NCBI GenBank assembly: GCA_963555705.1
Contig: OY743190.1
Span: forward strand, 38,422,929-38,486,928
DNA: 64,000 nucleotides
Direction: 5' to 3'
Origin: Ligustrum vulgare
Taxonomy: Eukaryota > Streptophyta > Magnoliopsida > Lamiales > Oleaceae
Both the position numbers and the translations under genes were made by a program. Under the pieces are notes generated by a model. The model saw only the letters and a list, made by a program, of their open reading frames with translations. It had not been told where the DNA came from and ran no database searches. The number at the start of each line of letters is the position of its first letter. Within the stretch, counting starts at the first letter, position 1. Positions 1 to 10,059 of the stretch are shown here, one piece after another.

Positions 1-1649
1 TTCTCCAAATGATTCGTCTAGCCAAGAAAATTAATTCAATTAGTATTTTCGAAATAATAAAAAAATTAAAGTGATAAAAATAAAATATAGGGATTTAAAC
101 GAAAATTTAAGGAAGACTAAAATTTAAAAGTTTAGGGACTGAATTAGGCTTTTCGAAAATAATAGGGCTGATTGAAAGAGTTCATGACTGCAGGGACCAA
201 TTTGTTACGTATTGAAATCTTTGAAACCGAATTAAAACATTTCAAATAACAAGGGCTCAAATTTCACACGTTTTAAAAACGAAAGGGACTGAATTACAAC
301 TTTTCGAAAATTTGGGATTTAAAAGAAATTAACAATATCATTAAAACCCAAATCAATACTCTCTCTCTCTGTATTCAAGTTTCAGAGGAGGGAGGTGGCG
401 ACGGGGCATCGTAGGTCACACCCACCGGTGTCCTTACGCTGGCTCGCAGGCGGTGGCAGTGCCGCCATTACTTGGCGACGACGGATATGGGTAGGGCATT
501 GCGAAATAGAAAATTTATTGGGCTGATTTTGGTGCGAAGGACAGGGGCGAGCGGGGTTGGGAGATCGTGCGTTTTTGGGTTTTCCGGTGAAGAAATACCG
601 GCAATGAAGGGGCGGAGTTCAAGGTAAGGCTCTTGGGTAAATTGATTCTTGGTTTTGGGTTTTGGTTTGGGGAAGATGATGTGGTTATAGTAGTTGGGAA
701 GTGGCGGCTTGGAGTGGTGGTTCTTGGGAACGAGGGGCAGTAGGTAGTGGCTGGTTTAGTGGCATTATAGTTGGCTGTAAATTTGTTGTGGTTGGATTGA
801 AGGTGATTTGAATCGATTTTGAGCGGTTTTGAAACTGGGTTCGGCTGGGTGTTGAATTCCAGCCAGCAATGGAGGTGCTTGGTTGCTCGATGGTGTTTGA
901 GGTTCTGCAGATTCTGGTTCGACTGATTGATGATTTGTGATGGTGTTTTTGGGAAATTTGTGGCAGCTTGAAGTTGAATTGGTGGTGTTGTGGAGGTTTC
1001 CAGCCATTGTTGATTTCGTGCAGTGGTGCCAGAGGTGATGGTTTGAACGACGGAGGTTCGGTGGTTGATTTGGAACTGTGGGAATTCGTGTGCAACTATT
1101 GTGAGGCTCGAGAGCTTACCCAGAAGCTGATGCTTTGTGTGATTCCTTGGCTGTGTGAGGGATTGTGTTAATAAACATAGGTTGCTGACTTAATTTTGGT
1201 AGATTAGGGCAAAACTTGTGATTTATGGAAAGATTGTGATATCCATGTTGTATGGAATGAGGAGGTGAAGTTGGAAGGAAATCGGTGATTTAGTTTCCCA
1301 AAAAAATTGATTGGCTTGATTTTGGAGATTTGATATAATCTTGCTGAATTATGAAACTAAGCAATGTGAGGGAGAAGCATGAACAGGATTGTGAATTTGG
1401 GCTTGAAGCTTGAGCTTGGGATTAAGTGCTTGGCCCAAAGAAAATTATTAAATTTTGGCTAAAGCATAAATATTGATATTAAACTATTTTAAATAAAATT
1501 TGGAAATTGGGCTGTGATTAAAAATAAATAAAATTTCAATTAAGAATTTTGGCTAAACGAATATTCTTTTAAAATAAATGAGATGAGTCGCAGCGACACG
1601 CCTTCATAATATTTTATTTAAAAGTAACGAAAAATCCCCGGTCGCTACA
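1..1649 (-). repeat. 3' LTR of the Tekay-like element (partial)
   Basis: Positions 1-1649 align end to end with 10732-12354 of the right-hand LTR, with scattered substitutions and small indels. The inner edge on the plus strand ends in gtcgctaca, so on the element strand the LTR starts TGTAGCGACC. About 670 bp of the outer part is missing because the window begins inside the LTR. Short open frames here (for example 685-1095 and 968-1171) have no recognisable product. Confidence 0.9.
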
Positions 1650-1650
1650 A

Positions 1651-1664
1651 CCCTACCCCCTTAA
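1651..1664 (-). promoter_or_regulatory. Polypurine tract of the Tekay-like element
   Basis: On the minus strand a purine-rich run containing GGGGGTAGGG lies directly before the LTR start TGTAGCGACC. This is the expected primer for plus-strand DNA synthesis. The pol stop codon overlaps it. Confidence 0.75.
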
Positions 1665-2939
1665 AATAATTTCGGCCTCGAAATTTAAACTTACTTGTTC
1701 TAAAATATCTGGATACTTAGCCAGAATTTCTTCTTCTTTCTCCAAGGTAGCCTCATCGCTACCCTGTTTACCCCACTGGACTTTGACTAGCGAAATTTCT
1801 TTATTTCTTAAGACATGGACTTTTCTATCGATAATGCACCTTGGTGTCTTCTCATAAGATAAATTCTTCTGAATTGAAATTGACTGATAGTTCACCACAT
1901 GACTGGGGTCGTGAACATACTTTCTCAATAACGAAATGGGAAAGACATTATGCACCGCTGAGAGCTCGGGTGGCAATGCCAAGCGATAAGCCACATTTCT
2001 CACTTTCTCCAATATTTCAAATGGTCCGATAAAACGAGGTCTTAATTTCCCTCTCTTGCCGAACCTAACAACACCCTTCATAGGGGCTATCTTCAAGAAC
2101 ACTTTCTCTCCAACCTCAAACTCTAAATCTTTTCTCCTTCGGTCGACATAGCTTTTCTTTCTATCTTGAGCGGCTTTAATCTGCAGTCTGATTTTCTCGA
2201 TAGCCTCTATAGTCCTTCCAATTAATTTTGGGCCTAATAACTTCCTCTCGCCAACCTCATCCCAATATACAGGCGATCGACATCTTCGCCCATACAGTGC
2301 TTTGTATGGTGCCATACCAATGGTAGCCTGAAAGCTATTATTGTAAGCGAACTCCACCAATGGTAAGTGAGTCTCCCAATTTCCGCTCAGGTCTAGAACA
2401 TAGGCTTTGAGCATATCCTCCAACGTCTGAATTGTGCGTTCAGATTTCCCGTCCATTTCATGATGGTAAGCGGTACTAAAATTTAATTTAGTCCCCATAG
2501 CCACGTGTAAACTCTTCCAAAACCTCGAGGTGAATCTCGGATCCCTTTCTGAAACAATAGACACTGGAACTCCGTGAAGTCGAACGATCTCCTTGACATA
2601 AATCTGGGCCGAGTGATCTACACTGAGAGTCATTCGCACTGGAAGGAAATGGGATGACTTTGTAAGTCGGTCTACAATAACCCAGATGGCGTCATGCCCT
2701 CTTACTGTTCTTGGTAAACCTGTCACAAAATCCATGGCAATTTTCTCCCATTTCCATTCTGGTATGTCCAAAGGATTTAACAATCCTGATGGCCTCTGGT
2801 GTTCAGCCTTGACTTGTTGGCAAGTCATACATCGTGAGAAAAATTTCGCAATACATCCCTTCATGTTCCTCCACCAGAATGTTTTGCGCAAATCACGATA
2901 CATTTTCGTTCCTCCTGGGTGAGCTGCGTAAGGTGCCAA
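1653..2939 (-). pseudogene. Ty3/gypsy integrase with chromodomain-like C terminus
   Basis: A 428-residue open segment of the pol polyprotein. It has the end of the zinc-binding HHCC domain (CMTCQQVKAEH), the integrase core with the first Asp in MDFVTGLP, the second Asp in SERDPRF (the family usually has Asp before Arg at this point) and the Glu in SERTIQ. The normally conserved stretch before that Glu is altered to YHHEMDGK. The C-terminal GPFEIL module and a chromodomain-like tail (VKVQWGKQGSDEATLEKEEE) follow. In the element it would join viral DNA to the host chromosome. It is separated by stops from the RNase H segment upstream, so no full polyprotein is made. Confidence 0.88.
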
Positions 2940-2969
2940 ATGAGCTTCCTCTAAAATTTCATTCCTGAT

Positions 2970-3734
2970 CTATTCATCTTTCGATACACAAAGGCGACCC
3001 TTGAACATAAGCGCTTTGTCAGTTGCGATCTCAAAGCCTATTTGCTTCCTAGTTCCAACTTCCATTCTGATCTTTTCTAAGAATTTATCTGCTTCCTGAG
3101 CCGTCACAATTCTACTTCTCAAATCTGGCTTAACTGTCAAATTTGCCAATCTGCTAGAACTTTGTCTTGCTAGGGTTCTCACTTCAATTCTCAGGTTCTG
3201 AAAATCTCGAATCAATCGTTCTCGTACTGTTCCCAAAGCTGATAATTGTCCAGTATCCTTCGTACTCAGTGCATCTGCAACTTTATTAGCTTTACCCGGG
3301 TGGTAAAGAATGGTGCAATCATAATCCTTTACCAGTTCCAACCATTGACGTTGTCTCATGTTCAACTCCTTCTGAGTGAAGAAGTACTTGAGACTCTTAT
3401 GATCAATGTAAATTTCGCATTTACTCCCATATAAATAATGTCTCCAGATTTTCAAAGCATGTACAATTGCGGCAAGCTCTAGATCGTGTGTCGGGTAGTT
3501 CTCCTCATATGGTTTCAATTTCCTTGAAGCATAGGAAATCACTTTACCCTTCTGAATTAGCACACATCCTAATCCATGCTTGGAGGCATCACTATAGATA
3601 AAAAAAAAACCATCCGATCCGTCAGGTATTGCTAACACCGGCACTAAAACCAGTCTATTTTTCAGTTCTAGGAAACTTCGTTCACATTGATCTGTCCACT
3701 GGAATTTCACTCCTTTCCATGTCAACTGAGTCAT
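2970..3734 (-). pseudogene. Ty3/gypsy RNase H and connection segment
   Basis: Open pol segment that begins after the RT thumb ([16 protein letters not shown]) and includes RNase [46 protein letters not shown], then a segment ending [10 protein letters not shown]. The catalytic Asp/Glu positions look preserved. It degrades the RNA strand of the RNA:DNA hybrid during reverse transcription. A connector to the integrase zinc-binding domain follows. Stops at both ends separate it from RT and from integrase. Confidence 0.88.
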
Positions 3735-3742
3735 TGGACCAG

Positions 3743-4396
3743 CTATCTTAGAGAAACCTCTATGAATCGTCGGTAGTATCCGGCCAATCCCAAGAAGCTT
3801 CTCACATCACCAGCGTTCGCTGGTGTTGTCCGATTAGTCACCGTCTCCCCCTTGGAAGGATCAACCTCAATGCCATTTACTGTGACGATGTGACCCAGAA
3901 AGCCTATCTTCTCAAGCCAAAACTCACATTTCTTGAATTTGGCGTACAACTTTTCTGCGCGTAGTGTCTCCAATACAATCCTTAAATGTTCTGCATGTTG
4001 TTGTGCGTCTTTGGAATGGACCAAAATATCGTCGATAAACACAATGACGAACTTATCCAGATACTGGTGGAAGACTCGTTTCATCAAATCTATAAATACT
4101 GTAGGTGCGTTCGTAAGTCCGAATGGCATTACTGTAAATTCATAATGCCCATATCAAGTCCTGAACGCTGTCTTTGGTATATCAGCGGACTTGATCTTCA
4201 ACTGGTGGTAACCAGACCTCATGTCCATTTTTGAGAATACGACAGCTCCTTTTAGTTGATCGAACAAATCTTCAATCCTGGGAAGGGGATACTTATTTTT
4301 TATCGTCAGCTTGTTAAGCTCTCGACAATCGATGCATATCCTCATGCTACCATCCTTCTTTTTCACAAATAGGACAGGTGCTCCCCATGGAGACAC
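3743..4396 (-). pseudogene. Ty3/gypsy reverse transcriptase (broken)
   Basis: Two open pieces, 4154-4396 and 3743-4129, separated by a stop. The first has [27 protein letters not shown] and the first catalytic Asp in [12 protein letters not shown]. The second has MPFGLTNAP and the active-site box [11 protein letters not shown] (the family usually has YxDD or FIDD), then [12 protein letters not shown]. It would make cDNA from element RNA. Inactive as it stands because of the stop near 4152. Confidence 0.88.
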
Positions 4397-4450
4397 ACTC
4401 GGCCTAATAAAACACTTCTCTAGTAGCTCTTCCAGCTGAACTTTTAATTC

Positions 4451-4600
4451 TTACAATTCCTTTGGTGCCATGCGATACGGAGCTTTCAAAACAGGGGCAA
4501 CTCTCGGCACGAAATCAATAATAAACTCTACTTGCCTATCAGGCGGAGTGCCTGGTAGGTCGTCTGGAAAAACATCATTGAACTTGCACACAACTAGTAC
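4451..4600 (-). pseudogene. Pol segment between protease and RT, cut by a solo LTR
   Basis: Minus-strand segment with FPDDLPGTPPDRQVEF and PYRMAPKEL, which is the conserved lead-in to gypsy RT. The frame is interrupted at 4600 by the family D solo LTR; the protease continues on the other side from 7310. Confidence 0.8.
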
Positions 4601-4989
4601 TGTAAGACCGCTTTTCATTTCTCGTGCAATTTTAAATTTCACGTAATATTGTGATGAATGTTATTATAAATTATGATTTTATGATCTTTAATGTTTATAA
4701 TTGGAATTATTTTGCAGTGGAAGAACTTGGACGCCGGCTCGATCAATGTACCAATTTGAAAGTTTATAAATTGGTTATTTTAATTATTTACGTGCAATTC
4801 TATGTGATTAATTGTTTTATTGCCTAAGCATGTTATTTTCTATTTTTATTATGCCAATTGGAAATTTGGGGGGGAAGTTTAGTGTCAATCGAGGGTAAAT
4901 AGAACTTATAGACTTACTTAAACAAAAGAGGAGATTTGAGGGACTGAATTTTCAAATTTCAATAGATTAAAAAAACCTAACCCTAACAT

Positions 4990-4992
<3 letters not shown>

Positions 4993-5044
<52 letters not shown>
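4993..5044. repeat. CT microsatellite, about 26 units
   Basis: An uninterrupted run of TC dinucleotides in the family D solo LTR, followed by further CT-rich sequence and by AC (about 5199-5217) and AT (about 5269-5287) runs. The open frame across it on the minus strand (Arg/Glu repeats) is an artefact of the run. Confidence 0.95.
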
Positions 5045-5046
<2 letters not shown>

Positions 5047-6469
5047 ACCCGATACCTCTCTCGCTCTCAGCTCCCTCATCTCTCCGTCTCTCTCCCTCGG
5101 CTTCTCCCTTCGCGACGCCGGTCACCACCACCACCGGTAGTAAGCCTCCCCCCTCTTCCCCTTTCTCTTCAAGATACACACACGAACCGTGCGCGCGCGC
5201 ACACACACACACACACGGTTTCACACAATTCCACTCACACACACATCCATAATTCGATATACACATGTATATATATATATATATATAAAACGTATGTATG
5301 CACCATATATGTATAAATTCAGATTTATGGGTTAATTGCAGATTTTAAGTTTTGTTAATTTTCGAATTTTACCTTAAATTAAGGAGTTAATGATGTTATG
5401 TGTGTGAGTATTGATGTATGGGAATGTGTATATTGTTATGTATGTATAAGTATATGTAAATATATAAATTTTGAATTTTTGGTGTGAGCATATGTATATA
5501 TTCAAATTTTGGCGATAAAAAATAAAATTTTCAGACTTGGGACTCATGAAATTTTGATTTAATTGATGTGATATAATATCAAATTTGAGGCTGAATGTAT
5601 GTATATATGATCATGTATATGTATATGAATATTTAAACGACATGTGTAATTTTGAAACTTTGAGATAATAATGACATGTGTAATTTTGAAACTTTGAGAT
5701 AATAGTATAAAAGAGTAAACCTTAACATTTAAGGAACAAGTTAGTTTAAGTTGAAGTTATGTTCAAAGTTATAAATTTTTAGTTCAAGATCATTTTTGAA
5801 TAAGTAATGCTTGGCTTTGATTTGTGAAATTGATAAGTAAGATTTCAAAATTTGTCCTTGAGCTTAATGTATTACTTCGAATATGATATTATATGTGGTG
5901 TTAAATGTGTTTGTTATATCATGAGTCACATAAAAGTCTCGACCTCATTTAAGAGTGTTAAATGTGGTTTTTCACTAAAAGTCATATTTTTTTAATGAAT
6001 GGAAATTAATTAGGAGAAACGGTACATTGACGTCGCGGGCAACCAAGACTTCCACCTACATATTAAGCAAAGTAACTACTGAGGACTACAGGTAAGTAAA
6101 CTTCCCCCTGTTTTTATAGAAGCTGAATGTAAATGTGAAATGTGTAAATGACTGTCTTGCAACTTACTTGCTTTGATGAATTTAATTTACTTTATGAAAG
6201 TATATATTGAGAAGAATGTTCAAGCATGCACATTATCATGTCATTGCATCATCAAGCATGCATTGGCATCGAAATTGGGAAGTCAAATGTTTTTAAATGA
6301 AAGAAATGTGTCAAAGTGCAAGTTTGTTCAAAAGTTATGTATCCCAAGTTTTTTAAGGATGAATGTGTGTACTTCTAGTTCATGAAAGTTGCGAGTGGGA
6401 AATGGGGCGCAGGGGACCGGCGTACCCGAATTAAGTCACTTTGCGACGGAATGTTCAACCGTTTACGGT

Positions 6470-6540
6470 GGACTGTTAAACCGCTTTGCGGTGGGAAAGT
6501 GAATGTTAAACCGCTTTGCGGTGGAAATGTGAATGTTAAT
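6470..6540. repeat. 30-bp tandem repeat with ACCGC-TTT-GCGGT hairpin
   Basis: Two clear units of about 30 bp plus a diverged one, each holding the palindrome accgctttgcggt. The same minisatellite occurs at about 50630-50705 and, with three clean units, at about 55765-55856 in the other two family D LTRs. Confidence 0.85.
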
Positions 6541-7309
6541 CTGGTTCCAAATAAGAAATTGCTCACTGTTATCTGATTGACTAGAAGTTACATTAAGTGA
6601 GCTCGCGATGGAAATGAAGTGAAAGTTTTGAAATGTTAAGTGAAAGTTTGAAAAGTTTGAATGTTCTGGAAAGTAAAGAAAAAAAAGGGGATACATATAT
6701 GGAAATTTTTTTAAAGCATTCATTTCATAAGCATGCATTCATGCATAAAGTTTACTTACTGAGCTTTAGCTCACCCCAATCCCTCCCCATAATTCAGGTG
6801 ATGAAAGTTAGATGATCAGAGGAGAACACTTGGCGGCTGACTCCGACAGTACCCGTTGTCGCCTTACTTAATAAAGTTAAATTTATTCAAGTTATCATTT
6901 AAATTTATTCCTTAATTCATTATTATTGATAATTTTTTGGTTGAAGTTAGTTTTGATTAAGTATGGGTGACGTATTAGAGGTTAAATTACCTCTTATTTC
7001 ATTCGTCAATGTCTGTTGATATTTTGGAAAATCTTATGCTTGAGGAGTTGGGGAATGAATGAATTGGTTTTGGCGATGATGAATGTGATTGAGATGTGAT
7101 TGATGCTTTCAATTTTTAAAATGGTGTTGATGTCCCTCTACAGGTTGGCTATGTCCAATTTATAGAGGAGACTCTGCTGAAATTTCTGTAAAATTTTATA
7201 ATACAAAAATGGAAATTTTAAATGTGTAAACGTTCTAAATTCCGCATATAATGTGAATGGAAGTTAACACGCCTAGTTTAAGCATTTAAAATTGGGGTGT
7301 TACAAGTAC

Positions 7310-7860
7310 TGACTCCAAATTGACCTCTTCAGAAAGCTTGCCTTGAAGATTAACTAGATAACCCTGACAGTTTCCTTTGGTAAGTATCTTCTCGGCTTGC
7401 AAGGCCGAGATAAGGCGAGGAAGTGCTTTAACCTTCGACTCATAAAATCTGAATACTTCATTCCCATTCTTCCGAAATACAACCTCTTTCTAATGACACA
7501 TGATCACAGCATGGTTGGAACTTAGCCAGTCCATACCCAGAATAATGTCAAAGTCCTTCATCAGAATAATATTCATGTCGGCTTCAAGCACCGTTCGATC
7601 GAAATCTATCCGTACGGCCTTGACTACCCTATCGGTGTCAATAATTCCTCCTCATGGCAAGCTTACCTCAAGTACGCTACCAGTTGTTTCACCCACCAAA
7701 TTTAGTCTAGTTAAACATGCATCAGATATAAATGAATGCATTGTACCCGAATCTATTAAGACATATACAGGAATACCGGAGACAGATAATATGCTTGTGG
7801 TTACGTTAACCTTATTAATTAGAGAAATGTATGTGTACTAAAGTTAAACAAGATAGATAT
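7310..7860 (-). pseudogene. Ty3/gypsy aspartic protease
   Basis: Reading the minus strand gives LIDSGTMHSFISDACLTRLN (active-site Asp-Ser-Gly near 7745-7753) followed by a segment ending ILGMDWLS, the two hallmarks of gypsy protease. The domain would cleave the Gag-Pol polyprotein. It contains stops, and the downstream part is displaced across the solo LTR at 4601-7304. Confidence 0.75.
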
Positions 7861-8471
7861 ATGAATATCATATTAACTGGTGTACCTGCAATTACGTCGG
7901 AGTCATCAATAGTATCCATAGGAAAAACTCTGGCCTTCCCTTTTTTGTTCTGATCAATGTTTTTCTTTTGGTCAGAACCCCGAGCAGTCGTAGCATTGCA
8001 ATCAGGTGCAAAATGTCCCGGTTGGACACACTTGTAACAGACTCTTTTGCCAAAAAGACATTCCCCTTTGTGCATCTTCTGGCATTTAGGACATGGAGGG
8101 GTGTAACTAGTCATCTGGCCTCGGGTAGGTCTTCGGGTAGGTCCTGTATTTGGCCTCTTGTTGGATGTTTGATTTCTATTCTGATTATGATTAGGACCAT
8201 GCCACTTCTGTTTACCCTGATGTCCCTGGTTGTTCTGGTTTCCTTGGTTGCCAGTCTTCGCCCAAGCATAGGACACAACCTGAGCTTTCTTCACAACCTC
8301 TCGGTAAGTGGGTAATTCATGTGAGCCAACAATTTGTCTGATATCTGAGCGCAGACCCCTCTCGAAATGGTGTGCTTTCTTAGCTTCGGTCTCCACCAAA
8401 TGTGGAGCATATCGTGATAGTTCTTCGAACTTTCGTTCATAATCAGTGATGTCCATTTCACCCTGAACCAA
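7860..8471 (-). pseudogene. Gag C-terminal half with tandem zinc fingers
   Basis: Open segment starting with a retrotransposon gag motif (MDITDYERKFEELSRYAP) and running through a basic Asn/Gln-rich linker to a cysteine array: CPKCQKMHKGEC, then a CCHC knuckle CYKCVQPGHFAPDC. The CxxC-xxxHxxxC finger before the knuckle is typical of Tekay/Del gag. It would bind element RNA in the nucleocapsid. Stops separate it from the gag core upstream. Confidence 0.88.
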
Positions 8472-8573
8472 ACGTAGAAATTCGATCTCCTTGTGATCTC
8501 GGAGGGCTTATGGGAAGAACTTGTCTTTGATCTCTTCCTTAAACTCTTCCCAAGTCAAAGCTTCCTGCTCAGC

Positions 8574-8810
8574 CTAAGTCCTCGTCCGAGATGCGGACTC
8601 CCACCAGAAGCTGGCCCGGCCTACCAACATAAACTCTGCACAAGAGACCTTCTTATTCTCAGGACACGAGATGTGCTTAAAAATCCTCTCAATTGTCTGT
8701 AACCATTCTTCCACCGCCAATGGACCATTCCCGCCATCAAAAGTGGGCGGGCGATATCTCCTGAATTGTTCGATGATTGGTACCGAGGAACCTGCACGTG
8801 TCTGCCTCAA
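8574..8810 (-). pseudogene. Gag core (retrotransposon gag domain)
   Basis: Carries FRRYRPPTFDGGNGPLAVEEW, then WLQTIERIF and a segment ending ASFWWES, the conserved capsid core of chromovirus gag. The frame is broken at both sides (8471-8574 and upstream of 8810). Confidence 0.85.
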
Positions 8811-9145
8811 ATCCTACATGGCCTGAAGTAGGTCCCTGATGATAGTGGTCTAGGATGTGGGGCCTTGTTCCGTGTATGCCTGTTTTGAGGTAGCCCAGTC
8901 TGTTATGCCTATGTTAATACGTCTAGCCATATCCCTTAAATGGAAACAACAAAATATGTTCATACTTTCTCGATGGAAATGTTTAAGCAAAACATAGCAC
9001 ATAATCCACTCCAATGTAGGCAAAGACAAAAGATGAAACTTCTCATTAATAATTTTAAATTTCCTTCAAGTGAGGTTACAAATTGTAGAAACGTCAATAC
9101 TTGAATAAATAAAAATGCTAGACAAAATCCCATCTATCATATATT

Positions 9146-9685
9146 CTACATTTTTGGTGGCGGCATGGAAGATATTGATCCTAGTGTGCCGGGGGTATAA
9201 TCTGGTGCGCCCAGGGTTATACTCGACGAGTCAATGGTATACCCCGATGAGCCAGGAGTATAGTCTGGTGCACCCGAGGTCATACTGGGAGAGTCTAAGG
9301 AATAACCTTGTGAGCCAGGAGTACAATCATATGTGCCTGACTCAGCGTCAGGTATCTCAGCCGGTTCCTCTTTGTCGTTGGATATGATAATGATTTCTAG
9401 TACTGGTACTGGAGCAAGGGCTCGGTAGCGATCCCAATGCACCACCAATTCGTCGCAGACGGTCTGGAAGCTCACATCCTCTCCCAAACGTCCCTAGACA
9501 TCCCTATCGAACTCGTTTTCCAAGTCTCCCTGACCTTCTGGAAATGTTGATATAAGATGGCTAATAGATTGAGCGTCAGTCACCCTAATCCCACTAGCTA
9601 TAGCGTCGTGTCGTATAGCGCAAAAGCGAAGAATATGGTTTGATATCCCATCAATTGGTGCCATGTCTAAAATCCAATTATGCAA
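9146..9685 (-). pseudogene. Gag N-terminal region with tandem peptide repeats
   Basis: Two open pieces (9494-9685 and 9146-9487). The likely gag start is the ATG whose complement is at 9662-9664 (MAPIDGISNHI). The second piece has about three imperfect copies of a 20-residue unit around DYTPGSxGYxxDS, rich in Gly, Ser, Thr and Pro, ahead of the capsid core. No enzymatic function. A stop separates the pieces. Confidence 0.6.
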
Positions 9686-10044
9686 AGTCCAATTAGGGTT
9701 CTATTATTCATTTAAATTTAAGGACAAAATATTTTATGAAAAACATCATTTAAATCTGTACTAATTCCCATTATGCTCCAAATCTCGTTTCTCTCTTCTC
9801 ATTATTTTGGATACTAGTTTTCTAATTCTTTCTCGTCTTCTCATTATTTCTCATCTAAATCTCAAAACAATTTATGCTCAAGTATCAGAAATAAATAAAT
9901 AAATAAAATAAACATGCTAAACTTCGTTACCTTCGGAGTCGGCGGAAAAATGATGGCAATGGCAAAAAGTCGTCAAAATATTATTTATTATTATTTTAGA
10001 AAAGTCTTTTAAAGATTTTTACAAGTCTATAGAAATGTAGACCC
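9686..10044 (-). other. 5' untranslated leader of the Tekay-like element
   Basis: Non-coding stretch between the gag start and the PBS. The same leader, diverged, is recognisable in element A (about 29130-29580) and element B (about 42080-42430), which links those cargo elements to this lineage. Confidence 0.7.
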
Positions 10045-10056
10045 GCTCTGATACCA
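10045..10056 (-). promoter_or_regulatory. Primer-binding site (initiator tRNA-Met)
   Basis: On the minus strand this reads TGGTATCAGAGC, the complement of the 3' end of plant initiator tRNA-Met, three bases inside the 5' LTR. Confidence 0.9.
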
Positions 10057-10059
10057 CGC

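Larger units (their letters stand above)
4601..7304 (-). mobile_element. Solo LTR, family D copy 1
   Basis: Begins tgtaagaccg and ends ggggtgttaca, flanked by a perfect 5-bp TSD agtac (4596-4600 and 7305-7309). It has no coding capacity and no PBS/PPT, so it is a solo LTR left after LTR-LTR recombination. Minus orientation is inferred because TGTAACACCCC is the usual 5' end of chromovirus LTRs. It shares ends and overall sequence with 48825-51464 and 53872-56623. It holds a CT microsatellite, AC and AT runs and a 30-bp hairpin-bearing tandem repeat. Confidence 0.9.

Noticed and set aside
4967..5266. 99-residue frame with Arg/Glu repeats
   Set aside because: It is the translation of the CT and AC microsatellites in the family D solo LTR.
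7500..7841. 113-residue plus-strand frame
   Set aside because: Shadow of the minus-strand protease, whose DSG active site is readable on the other strand.
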